Assembly (NCBI GenBank): GCA_947095585.1
Contig: OX352763.1
Coordinates: forward strand, 61,413,016 to 61,477,015
Length of the DNA stretch: 64,000 nt
Direction: 5' to 3'
Source: Nephrocerus scutellatus
Lineage: Eukaryota; Arthropoda; Insecta; Diptera; Pipunculidae
Of the stretch, positions 34,016-43,439 are shown one piece after another. The position numbers and the translations under genes are program-made. Position 1 is the stretch's first letter. Every line of letters begins with the position of its first letter. The notes under the pieces are model-generated. The model was not told the DNA's origin. It saw only the letters and a list, made by a program, of their open reading frames with translations, and did no database searches.

Positions 34016-34084
34016 ACAAAGAATTATATTCAAGCTCTGCTCTGCTAAATAATAAACGAAATCAATCAATCAATCAAAAAAAAT

Positions 34085-34440
34085 CAAAGAACTTCGTCTA
34101 CCATGCGACATTAAATTTGGATCACCACCAGTAGCGCCGACAACTAAGGAGAACTACGTGAGTGATCTAACACAGCGGATGATCGTTGTTCATTCTGCAG
34201 TAAAGAGCAACAACTCCTTCTGTTGTTCTGTAATCTGTTCGGGACGAACAGAATAAAGGTGGGGGTAACGTTACGAAAAGTAGTTAGTAGCGCATATAAA
34301 AGAATCCTAAAATAAATAGCAATGTAATACATACATACTTTTTTTTTTGCTCTTTTATGTAGCATACTTTTAGGCTGTAAGACTAGATTATTTGAAATTT
34401 GAAATGTAACCTGCAAGTTTTAATCATTACGTACTGATGA
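34085..34440 (+). pseudogene. Gypsy 1 integrase C-terminus and 3' end
   Basis: ELRLPCDIKFGSPPVAPTTKENYVSDL (cited in part) is the usual gypsy integrase segment after the catalytic core. It is broken soon after, around 34200. 34231-34440 is non-coding and runs into the LTR-like region; no clear polypurine tract was seen. Confidence 0.72.
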
Positions 34441-34904
34441 ATGTTGTCAAACCGGTTTGTGCGCTTTGCCCGGTTTTTGTAAAATAACATGATTGAACAT
34501 GTATTCCATATAAGTATCGTTACCTGTTAATAAGGGAAAAAGACTACAATTTTCTGGTCTTTTCTCGATATTTCTGTCTATAAGATTGCAAGTTTCTGAA
34601 AGCTTTTCAATGAGTATAAAAGGTGGCGTTCACTGCAGAGAAATTATTATGTAATTTGAATTTAACCAGTGAAGTTGTAAAAGTTCTTGCAAAGTGATTA
34701 AGCTACTACCTAAGAGAATTATTGTACAGTACTAGTATCATAAGTTTTTTTGTGTACTGTGAAAAGTAATCACCAATATAAATTATGAAATTGTGTTAAT
34801 TTTATTGTTTGTTCATTAAAGTTGTTATTTGTAATTTAATAAAGTTTTGTTATGTTTTATTTGAAAAATCCTTTACGAACTCGAAAGCCTGAATTTGTAA
34901 TAAT
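34441..34904 (+). promoter_or_regulatory. Gypsy LTR (shared?) with TATA box
   Basis: AT-rich region between the 3' end of gypsy 1 and the primer-binding site of gypsy 2. It contains gagtataaaaggtgg (TATA box at 34615-34623), which would drive the element RNA, and a poly(A)-signal-like aataaag at 34840-34846. The boundaries are uncertain; the right edge is set by the primer-binding site. The same tail sequence recurs, diverged, at 6405-6480. It could serve as both the 3' LTR of gypsy 1 and the 5' LTR of gypsy 2. Confidence 0.5.
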
Positions 34905-34922
34905 TGGTGTCAGAAGTGGGAT
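34905..34922 (+). promoter_or_regulatory. Gypsy 2 primer-binding site
   Basis: tggtgtcagaagtgggat directly follows the LTR end. The TGG start and tRNA-3'-end-like sequence mark it as a tRNA primer site. It resembles the complement of a tRNA-Leu 3' end (inference). Confidence 0.7.
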
Positions 34923-35107
34923 TTTGCAAATCGTGAGACATTAAAATTTTGCAAATCATGTAAATTGAGAGACAATAAAATTTTGCAAATTGTGAGACAG
35001 TAAATTTAGCAAATCGTTGAACAGTAAGTTAATTGGTGGTTTTACTAGTTTTGAGACAGTAAATAAATTAAGTGAAATTTTACAAACCGATAAACAGTAA
35101 ATAATAA

Positions 35108-36465
35108 AATGGAAAGTGCAGTGAACATTAAATCCTGTAGTTCCTAGTAGCTTAAAGAAGAGCTTGGAAGGCGAGGTCTTAGAACCGCTGGAAAAAAGCA
35201 AGAGTTATTTCTCCGATTGCAACAAGTCCTTAAAGGAGAAAAGTAGCAAGCCGGTGAAGTGTTCTCAATTGAAACGGAGTTAGTGGAGCGAAAAACTGCT
35301 ACTCCGGAAGAAAAGGGTGGTGTGCCAAGCATAAAAGCGATGTTGCAAGTTCTAATGCAACATATGAATAGCAATTATGACCAGCAAAGAAAGAAATGAA
35401 GCAGCAAAGTAAACAAATGAAGCAGCAAAGTTAACAATTGCAGCAACAGAGTCAAGAGTTAAGAAAAGATTTGAATTTCCAAATTAGTGATAAATAGGAA
35501 CAGCAAAGCCACAAGGTGAAGAAAGAATTGGATCAGCAAAATCAGCAGTTAAATTGAAATTGACTGATAAGTTTGAACAGCAAATTCAACAATCGCAGAA
35601 ACAAAGCCGTGAACGTGAAGTAGGAATTTAGTCAGCAAACACAGCGCCTAAAGAAGGAAATTTATCAGCAAAGTCAAGAGCTCCAAACTCCAAATTTGAT
35701 AAACAAAATCAGAAGCTGGCATCATTTATAGGTGAAATAAATGAAATTCAAGCAACATTTCAAGAGGCAGTGAAATCGCTCGAAACGAATATGGCAGGAA
35801 AGGTGAGTGGTCTGGAAGGAAAAATTAAAGAGTTCGAGATCCGATGGCGTTCGATGGCGACGCAGCTTTTGAAAATTTAAAGTCCAGCTCACAACTGCAA
35901 GGCAGCAGACGTATTGCAAATGATTCAAAATGCTGAGATGAGTTTCGGAAGAATCTTGAAAGAGTTGGACTTGCGTTATAGACAGTCTCACACACAGGAG
36001 CTAAGCAAAATACAGCTCCAGATAAAGAAACAACAGCGAGGAGAACGACTTCAAGAATTAGAACGGGAAATAACCAAGTTAGCACGACAAGCCTATTGTG
36101 GGATTCCGGCTGGTATCTTGGACGGCTTGACAGTGGATGCGTTCATCAATGCTCTTCGAGATGAACAGTTGAAGCTTCATTTCAGGACAACAGCCAGGGG
36201 AAAGTTGACGAATGAAGTGTTGGCATCGGCTTTGGAATACGAAGCAGCTAGAGCCAGTTTGTCTACTGAGTTGGTTAGATTGCGCAAGATGGAAAAAGAG
36301 GACATTAAACAAATAAAAGCCCTTATTAAAGAGGAAATAAGAAAAACAAAGACTGGAAGCCTTCAGAACGACGAAAATCCAACAGCTAGTTTCCGTCCAA
36401 AATGTTTTAGATGGCAGAAACCTGGATATTTTATCCGTGACTGCAAGGAACCAAGACCAATCTAA
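35108..36465 (+). pseudogene. Gypsy 2 gag with SAP-like N-terminus
   Basis: The ATG at 35109 begins MESAVNIKS. Codons 10-45 give LKEELGRRGLRTAGKKQELFLRLQQ (cited in part), which fits the SAP motif (helix, RGL-x-T-x-G-x-K-x-EL, helix) known for binding A/T-rich DNA. Then comes a Q-rich coiled-coil-like region with stops. 35914-36465 is open for 183 codons with MIQNAEMSFGRILKELDLRYRQSHTQ (cited in part), the EVLASALEYEAARASLS region and a mutated zinc knuckle (CFRWQKPGYFIRDC: Cys to Trp, His to Tyr). Many of the breaks are TAG stops. Confidence 0.8.
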
Positions 36466-36589
36466 ACTACAGTACAGCCCGTGAATCGTGTTAAGAGGCC
36501 TTTACGGCAGATAGGCGCACCAGCCAGCTTACGTCGTAGCTGCAGACCAGGAAAACTAAGTTACACCAGCTTTACGGGGCGTAAGCTGG

Positions 36590-37523
36590 TGAAGAGGTGA
36601 GAGAACCCCAAGGTCACAGTGAACATTGCCAAACTTGGAAAGGACAGCAACAGCTTGGTTGTTAGTGGTGTGTTAGAAGGAAAACCATGTACGTTTACCT
36701 GGGATACAGGAGGAGATCAGTTGTAAATCCCAAAGTGGTGTCCAAAGGTCAAGTGGAAATAGTATTTCGCTGTAATTTGAGGACAGCGACAGGTGAATCC
36801 GCTAGAGCGCTACTGTAGTGTAATTTTTGGGGGAATATTGTTTTCTCATCGGTTTATTGTTGCCAGCATTACAGATGAACGCATATCTAAAGAACCACGT
36901 GTTAAAATGGCGTAATGTGGAAGTACCCCTGCAAATAAGCGACAACCAGAGTGGTGGGCTAAGAGTCATTACTGAAGAAAAAGTGGAGATACCACCGATG
37001 TGCGAGAAAATCATATATGGCAAGGTGAACTGTGATCTTGGGGACAGTAGAGTAGGAATAGTGGAGCCAACCAATTTCAATAAGAACGGATTGCTATGTG
37101 AAAGAACTCTAGTGAAACTCCAGCCCAAGCAGCAGAAAAGGCGCTAGAGCAATTTGCAGACGTTTTTGCTGTCAGCGACAACGACATGGGTAAAACCAAT
37201 ATAGTGCGACATCGAATCGATACAGGAAATGCGACTCGAATTCGACATGCGCCAAGACGATTAAGCTGGTTAAGAAAATGAAACGGGATGGAATCATAGA
37301 GAAGTCTAAAAGCCCATGGAGCTCTCCTGTGGGACTTATTCAAAAGAAAGATGGTTCAACGAGATTTTGTGTGGACTATCGGAAACTGAACGATGTCACC
37401 AAGAAGGATAGTTATCTATTACCACGTATAGACGACAAGTTGGACACCTTATCGGGAGCCAGAATCTTCAGATATGAAAAGTGGATACTGGCAGGTAGCA
37501 ATTCATGACAACGACAAGGAGAA
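36590..37523 (+). pseudogene. Gypsy 2 protease and RT start
   Basis: VTVNIAKLGKDSNSLVVSG and EGKPCTFTWDTGG (degenerate active site, DTGG where the first copy has DTGA) near 36615-36720. Then ISDNQSGGLRVITEEKVEIPPMCEKIIYGK in 36827-37147 (cited in part). The RT opens at about 37190 (IVRHRIDTGNATRIRH) and is open in 37278-37508 (GIIEKSKSPWSSPVGLIQKKDG, FCVDYRKLNDVTKKDSY). It ends in HDNDKEN at 37523. Confidence 0.82.
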
Positions 37524-37525
37524 TG

Positions 37526-37831
37526 TGTGGCGACACCACTCGTCCCATTCTCTAATTTTGGAATAGGCAATATCGTTTATTTGTTGAAACCAACTCGCGT
37601 GTAAATCGTTGCGCGTTGTTACGCATATGTTGCGCGCTTTACGTTTCGACTTTTCGATATTGGCAAATGATGCAGAGGAGGGACAGAGTTTCACGATTTA
37701 CTCTACGTAATATTATCAAGAAGACAAGAAAAGTAGTCTACGTATCTAGACTTCATCTTTAAAAAAGCAGAAATTGTATATAAATATAGTGGTTCGGTTT
37801 TCCGGGTACTGCATCCGCCGAGCACCTATAA
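37526..37831 (+). repeat. Gypsy 3 5' LTR
   Basis: Begins tgtggcgacaccactcg, as many LTRs start TGTGGCGAC, and runs to the primer-binding site at 37833. It contains tatataaatata (37778-37789), a likely TATA element. No 3' partner is present in the window, so the ends are inferred. Confidence 0.65.
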
Positions 37832-37985
37832 TTGGTGACCTCGACGCCAGCGCACAAAATCTTGGCGTCACCTTATAACTTGTGACACCAACGACTACGC
37901 GAAATCGCGGCGTCACTCTATACTTAGTGACCCCGCAGTTCGTTGAAAATCTCTGCGTCATCGCTATAATTGATGACACCGATAT
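37827..37985 (+). promoter_or_regulatory. Primer-binding site and three PBS-like repeats
   Basis: tataattggtgacctcgac (37827) is the expected primer site of CsRn1-type elements (tRNA-Trp-like TGGTGACC). The motif recurs every 44-48 bp as tataacttgtgacacc (37875), tatacttagtgacccc (37919) and tataattgatgacacc (37967). Between copies lie ggcgtcacc (about 37865), ggcgtcac (about 37909) and gcgtcatc (about 37954), which can pair back with the preceding gtgac. The stretch is therefore a row of three hairpins ending in a degraded fourth motif. Confidence 0.7.
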
Positions 37986-38460
37986 TCAAATTACTTCAAC
38001 TTGAAATTTCTGCAAAATTTGTTTTTTTTTCTTGCAACTCACAAGTAGTTTGCAAAAAATTACAAAACACGAGTTTGCAAAAAATTGCACAGCACTAGTT
38101 GCAACATAATCTCAACACGAGAAGATTCTCGCTACGAAGCATTTTTTGGCAACCATCTTTAATATCATCAACATTTTTACCATCTTTAATATCATCAACA
38201 TTTTTAACATCTTTAATTAACGCCTCTTCATGCCGGAACATCCCCAATTTCGTGGAACATTCTCGGAACCACTCACCCACCGTGGGATCGAATAATAATA
38301 AGTTTTCTAAAAATGAATTTTTTAAAAGCACAGGTGAGTGAATTTCTGTTACCTTGTCTGCTCATTCGCCAGTCGACGAAATTTTATATTAAAACAAACC
38401 TATCTACATTATTAAACATATATTTGATATTGTTTTTACTCGCGATTGTTTTATTCCGGA

Positions 38461-39200
38461 ATGTCTCACTCGATCGAAAACAAGAACGATTTTGAAACGG
38501 GAAACTTGAAACCTTTGATCAGTTCTTTTAATACGACTAATATTTACAAAGTCTCGATTAAGTATTCACCTTTCAATCGGGACGATCCCGAAATTTTGTT
38601 AACGCAACTGGAGGCGTAGTTTGTGATCGGCGGCATTTCCGTTGACGCCACCAAGTACGGACATTTGATTGCGGCTCTCGATCCCGACACAGTCAAATGC
38701 GTACGCGATAAAATTCTCAAGCCCCCATCATCCGGAAAGTACAGCTCTCTTAAGGCAGCTGTAATCGAACGATTGTCCGATTCAGATTAGATAAAGCTTG
38801 ATCGTCTTTTATCCGGACTTCAACTTGGTGGCAAAAACCTTCCCAGCTTTTACGGGAAATGGAATCACTATCCGAGAACCAAATTACAGAATCGGTTCTT
38901 AGGAATTTGTGGTTACAACGTTTACCAACACATACACAAACAATTTTGTCATGTTTGGAAGATGCTGATTTATCGAAACTCGCGACGACGGCCGATAAAA
39001 TAATGGATGTTGATAAGCCTGCGGGCATTCATACGTTCCATTCAAACCCGAACATCGCGATGAGAATCTATTCAGATCTCGTTTCTCTGCTGACACTTCA
39101 TCCTCTGGCGGTCGCATTAATAGTTCAGCTCGTTCGCACATCCAGGTTCAAAAGCACCCAACTTGTTGGTATCATTACCGATTCGGTGCGAAAACATTAA
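38461..39200 (+). pseudogene. Gypsy 3 gag
   Basis: The ATG at 38461 starts MSHSIENKN. KYSPFNRDDPEILLTQLEA, FVIGGISVDATKYGHLIAAL and SGKYSSLKAAVIERLSDSD follow. After a frameshift near 38830 the frame is SENQITESVLRNLWLQRLP (in 38859-39200), then LEDADLSKLATTADKIMDV. This order is the signature of CsRn1-type Gag. Two TAG stops and one frameshift. A degenerate C-x2-H-RFG end lies around 39180. Confidence 0.82.
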
Positions 39201-39249
39201 AGGGTTTGGAACCTTGTGATTTTAACACCAGTAACGACGTTTCTGTGTA

Positions 39250-39637
39250 GTCAAAAAACCCATAGGTGCCTCACTGTGTTCGGCAGGTGATGGTAACTTA
39301 AAGTCTAATTGCCGTCTCATTATAGTCGACCTTCGTAGCAAAATGCAGTTTTTAATTGACACAGGAGCCAAAATTTTGGTGATACCACCAATGTCTCTCG
39401 AAAGATCTAACGTATCATCTTTCAAGCTTTATGCCGCAAATAATTCCACGATAGATACATTTGGTAACAAAAATTTGATTCTCAATATTGGTTTACGTAG
39501 ACCACTGGTTTGGAAATTTGTAATAGCAAATGTCGATCGTTGTATTCTCTGTGCTGATTTTCTTTCACATTCAGGTTTGTTAGTTGATGTTAAGAATAAA
39601 AAACTTATCCATCCAGTTACTTAACGTCAAAGGCAAG
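39250..39637 (+). pseudogene. Gypsy 3 aspartic protease
   Basis: RSKMQFLIDTGAKILVIPP (39330-39390) carries the DTGA active site. SSFKLYAANNSTIDTFG and LCADFLSHSGLLVDVKNKKL follow, as is usual for the protease and the start of RT in this lineage. 39343-39624 is open; the upstream part has stops. It is cut at 39637 by the MITE. Confidence 0.82.
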
Positions 39638-39942
39638 TAGAGGGTATCATTTCCCGTCTATTTTTTGTTCCCGGGAATGGAGAATTTAAAATTCCCGGGA
39701 ATCCCGGGAAAATTCAAAATATAACATTAAGGTGCGTTTTAGGACAACATTTAATTTATTTAAAAAAGTAAAATATATACATAAGTACACAAATAGGTAT
39801 ATGAATGTCCCTTTGCTTTCAATTGAAGTAAGCTGTATTGTCATTATATTATTATTATAGGTCAAAAAAAATTCCTAAAATCCCGGGAATTTTAATTTTA
39901 TTTCCCGGGAAACGGGAACTAGAAAATGGAAAAAACCTTCTA
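39638..39942. mobile_element. hAT-type MITE, 305 bp
   Basis: An 8 bp direct repeat aaggcaag flanks it (39630-39637 and 39943-39950). The ends are short inverted repeats tagagggt / rc of accttcta. Inside are several cccgggaa palindromes at both ends. 8 bp duplication and a TAGAGGT-like end are hAT hallmarks. No coding sequence. Confidence 0.87.
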
Positions 39943-39950
39943 AAGGCAAG

Positions 39951-41205
39951 TCTATTTTCATTCCGTCTTAAGGCATAACGACAGTCAAGTCGACTGTCAA
40001 TTCAAATTCAAATTCCGACTTCAAATCGATTTCGCATGAGACAACGACGTTGAATCACTCACTGCATCGAAACTACCGGTACACATTGCAACGCAAAAGT
40101 TCGCCGTTTGGTTAAGTCAAGGCATTTGTGGACCGTCAAAAAGTAACTGGGCCAGTCCACTTCATATAGCTAAGATAAAGGACGGAAACTGGCCACTTTG
40201 TGGCGACTATCACGCTCTAAACGAAAATACGAAGACCGATCGCTATCCAATTCCTTTTGTAACCGATTTCACCCACCAGCTCGAAACATGCGATCTCCAT
40301 GCGATTTTCCAAGGTTGATCTTGTTAGAGCTTATCATCAGGTGCCACTTTGGGTTGTTTGAATTTCCTCGTAAGACCTTTGATCTTCGGAACGCGGCTCA
40401 AACATTCCAACTGCTAATACACTCAATATTCCGCGACATATCTTTTGTTTTCCCATACATCGGCGATCTTTTAATTGCATTCAAGCGTGACTGCGTTTTC
40501 GCAGTCAAAGAAATAAGTTTCCTTGGATTCGGTATTGCAGCAAAAGGAATTTCTCCGGATAAGTCTCGCGTCACAGCGAATACAAGTTTTCCAATGCCAT
40601 CTGTGACCAAAGGTCTACAGCGTTTCCTTGGAATGATCAATTACTATCGAATTTTTCTGCCAGAGGCAGCGCACGATCAAGCAAATGTATACGCCTTGAA
40701 AGGTCTCAAGAAAAAAGGCTACGCACCACTAACTTGGAATGACGAATCCATTAAGTCTTTCGAAAAGTGAAAGTCACGGCTCGCCGAATCGACACAACTA
40801 GCGTATCCCTCTTTAAACATAAAACTCGCTATCATGGTCGACGCCTCTACGGCAGCAAATGGCGCAGTCTTACAGCAGTTCTCCTCAGTCGGTTTGGCAG
40901 CCACTATGTTTCTTTTCGCGAAAACTTAACGACGCCGAAACTCGATACAGCACTTACGATCGAGAACTTCGGGCGGCTTACGCGGCAGTGAAACATTTCA
41001 AATATTTTATCAAAGGGGGAGAATTCATTCTTTTCTCCGATCATAAACCTCTAACGCTTGATTTAAACCAAAACCCTGAAAAAGCTTCTCCCAGGTAACG
41101 AAGGCATCTAGATTTAATCGCCCAACATACTTCCGACATCCGTCACATCTCCGGTGTCGAAAACATTGTTGCAGATGCTCTTCCGCGTATCGACGCACTT
41201 AACGT
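39951..41205 (+). pseudogene. Gypsy 3 reverse transcriptase and RNase H
   Basis: Degenerate RT start (about 40060-40330: NWASPLHMAK-like and GDYHALNENTKTDRYPIPF in changing frames). FEFPRKTFDLRNAAQTFQLL and YIGDLLIAFK (the YxDD box is degraded to YIGD) follow in 40198-40770, then FLGFGIAAKGISP, LQRFLGMINYYRIFLP and LTWNDESIKSFEK. RNase H: LAIMVDASTAANGAVLQQF (about 40830-40890), ETRYSTYDRELRAAYAAVKHF and LFSDHKPLT. HTSDIRHISGVENIVADAL comes at the end. Several frameshifts, and the second catalytic site is lost. Confidence 0.85.
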
Positions 41206-41215
41206 CTGCAGTGCA

Positions 41216-41510
41216 GGACTACGTTGAATTTTTAAAAAAAAATGTGTGCCCCAAGACCCGGGGTCTCCAAAATTTTTACAAAAAGTGTTATCCATCGGAG
41301 ATACACATGTGTATTAAATTTGAAGAAAATTTGGTTAATTTTTTAAAATATTTGTATGGGAGCCCCTCGGGCCACGGGGTCGGGTGTTAATAGAAAGTGT
41401 TGACTCCGGAAATACACATGTGTGCAAAATTTCAACAAAATCGGGCTTGGGAAGTGGGTTAAAAATTGATCGCAAGATTCCACGATTGCCGACCGACGGA
41501 CGGATAGTCG
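41216..41510 (-). repeat. Inverted satellite fragment
   Basis: Reverse complement of the satellite and its flank: read on the minus strand it contains gatcgattttaacccac-like sequence, a gcacacatgtgtatttc unit and gatacacatgtgt cores, matching about 3430-3740. It marks the broken 3' end of gypsy 3. Confidence 0.8.
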
Positions 41511-42280
41511 CTTTTGTTGGAAAGTTCGTATGGAATTGTATTACACTTTTTTGTTTAAAATAAAAGTTTTTTTAAACACTCGGTCAAATTCAATTATTAT
41601 ATTACTAGCTGACCCGACACGTTGACCTGTCCCACGTTCAATAAATTTGTTTGTGATCGTTTTGCGGACTTGTGAAAAGCTATTCGAAATATTAAGTCAA
41701 AGTAAAAATGAGAAAAAAACGTCAACCAAATAATTTATTATCTTTTATTAAATTTTAAATTACAATGAATCTCAAGGTGTTTTGTTTACATTTCGATTTC
41801 GATTGCAATGTCATAGAAAACCAATCGAAACAACATTTGTTTGTTTTGATTATTCGCTTGAAAATCACTATTTCGTTTGTGTTGCGATTTTGAGTCGCAT
41901 TATTGTGTTACATTTTTAAATTTTCTCAGCCGATTCGTATGAACTTCGGTATAGTCTTTTGATGATCCTCTGGGGGGTTTTTTGGGGATCTTTTGAAGGT
42001 CTTTTGAGGGTCTTTTTGGGGCTTTTGATGGCCTTTTTGAAGTGAAACTTTTTGAAGTGAAACTTTTTTACGGAGGGGGTAACAATTTTCAAAGCTCTGT
42101 TGTACACATTGGTTACACTGCTATTACTCTGTTGTTACGCTGTTATTCACTTTTGTTAATTGTTAATTTTATGCCTGGTTTTCTATAGTTATACTTTATA
42201 TGTATGTAACTATATATGTATTTAACTACAAATATAACTATATGTGTATATATAAATACATATATTACTACGGCCACAGC
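41511..42280. other. Non-coding Helitron-end region with a GT-rich repeat
   Basis: No gene. It contains the candidate Helitron 3' terminus at 41605, then AT-rich sequence. At 41955-42050 there are irregular repeats of ggtcttttgaggg, similar to 44745-44840. A run of tatatgtat repeats lies at 42195-42270. Confidence 0.5.
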
Positions 42281-43287
42281 TCCTATGGAAATTCTGGGAT
42301 CTGGCGAATAGGGTCTGGAATTGTTGGAACCAAGCCATTTCTCAAGGGATTCGTATGAAACTCGGAATGTAGGACTAATATGCGACTGTAAGATTTGTTC
42401 CTATGGAAATTCTGGGATCTGGCCAATAGGGTCTGGAATTGTTGGAACCAAGCCATTTCTCAAGGGATTCGTATGAAACTCGGAATGTAGGACTAATATG
42501 CGACTGTAAGATTTGTTCCTATGGAAATTCTGGGATCTGGCCAATAGGGTCTGGAATTGTTGGAACCAAGCCATTTCTCAAGGGATTCGTATGAAACTCG
42601 GAATGTAGGACTAATATGCGACTGTAAGATTTGTTGCTATGCAAATTCTGGGATCTAGCCAATAGGGTCTGGAATTGTTGGAACCAAGCCATTTCTCAAG
42701 GGATTCGTATGAAACTCGGAATGTAGGACTAATATGCGACTGTAAGATTTGTTCCTATGGAAATTCTGGGATCTGGCCAATAGGGTCTGGAATTGTTGGA
42801 ACCAAGCCATTTCTCAAGGGATTCGTATGAAACTCGGAATGTAGGACTAATATGCGACTGTAAGATTTGTTGCTATGGAAATTCTGGGATCTGGCCAATA
42901 GGGTCTGGAATTGTTGGAACCAAGCCATTTCTCAAGGGATTCGTATGAAACTCGGAATGTAGGACTAATATGCGACTGTAAGATTTGTTCCTATGGAAAT
43001 TCTGGGATCTGGCCAATAGGGTCTGGAATTGTTGGAACCAAGCCAATTCTCAAGGGATTCGTATGAAACTCGGAATGTAGGACTAATATGCGACTGTAAG
43101 ATTTGTTGCTAGGGAAATTCTGGGATCTGGCCAATAGGGTCTGGAATTGTTGGAACCAAGCCATTTCTCAAGTGATTCGTATGAAACTCGGAATGTAGGA
43201 CTAATATGCGACTGTAAGATTTGTTCCTATGGAAATTCTGGGGTCTGGCCAATAGGGTCTGGAATTGTTGGAACCAAGCCATTTCTC
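42281..43287. repeat. 118 bp minisatellite, 8.5 copies
   Basis: The start ctatggaaattctgggatc recurs exactly every 118 bp (42283, 42401, 42519 and so on to 43227); the last copy is partial. The units differ at only a few positions (gttcc/gttgc, gccatt/gccaat, ctggc/ctagc). There is no dyad repeat or spacer pattern, so this is not CRISPR. It lies inside the candidate Helitron, and Helitrons often carry such arrays. Confidence 0.95.
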
Positions 43288-43439
43288 AATTTTTTATCAT
43301 GGAAGAAGAGCATCAACATCAACAGCAGATTTACAGGCAGAATTCAGGAGACTGAGTCTCAACAAAGTAGAAACGGTGGGACAACAAGTACTTGAATTCA
43401 TATCTAAAAAAAAGGAATTTCGGTATTTTCACTCAATTG

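Larger units (their letters stand above)
31459..34084 (+). mobile_element. LINE with zinc-knuckle ORF1, inserted in integrase
   Basis: Flanked by caaaga (31453-31458 and 34085-34090), joining gypsy VFRKE to LRLPCDIKFG when removed. It starts inside ORF1 (5' truncated), carries ORF2 with endonuclease and RT, and ends in an (aatc)n and A tail at 34060-34084. The zinc-knuckle ORF1 and RT type place it in the I/CR1/Jockey assemblage; the clade is not certain. Confidence 0.88.
13727..34440 (+). mobile_element. Gypsy 1: nested Ty3/gypsy LTR retrotransposon
   Basis: Pieces of one plus-strand element can be followed in order: gag start 13727-13745, gag 16616-17789, nucleocapsid and protease 25626-26644, RT start 28289-28730, RT to integrase 29606-31458, integrase end 34085-34230. 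Inserted between them are a Jockey LINE, a CR1-like LINE (with its own guests), a P element, a LINE 3' fragment and a zinc-knuckle LINE. Most joints show short direct repeats. The copy at 34.4-37.5 kb confirms the uninterrupted order. All frames contain stops. Confidence 0.85.
34905..37523 (+). mobile_element. Gypsy 2: second copy, 3' truncated
   Basis: Same family as gypsy 1 without most of the nested guests: leader with repeated ttgcaaatc/gagacagtaa motifs (34924-35090), gag 35108-36465, protease about 36595-36760, start of RT to 37523. It is cut by the CsRn1-type gypsy, after which it does not resume in the window. It is useful as the unoccupied-site reference for the insertions in gypsy 1. 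Confidence 0.85.
37526..41215 (+). mobile_element. Gypsy 3: CsRn1-type LTR retrotransposon, 3' truncated
   Basis: Inserted in the RT of gypsy 2. It has a 5' LTR (37526-37831), a TGGTGACC-type primer site, gag, protease and RT/RNase H. A 305 bp hAT MITE splits it. RNase H ends and an inverted satellite piece begins at about 41215, so integrase and the 3' LTR are missing. The gag and PR motifs together with the tRNA-Trp-like primer site fit the CsRn1 lineage. Confidence 0.8.

Noticed and set aside
42281..43287. CRISPR-like regular array
   Set aside because: The 118 bp units are continuous with no repeat/spacer alternation, and the genome is eukaryotic.
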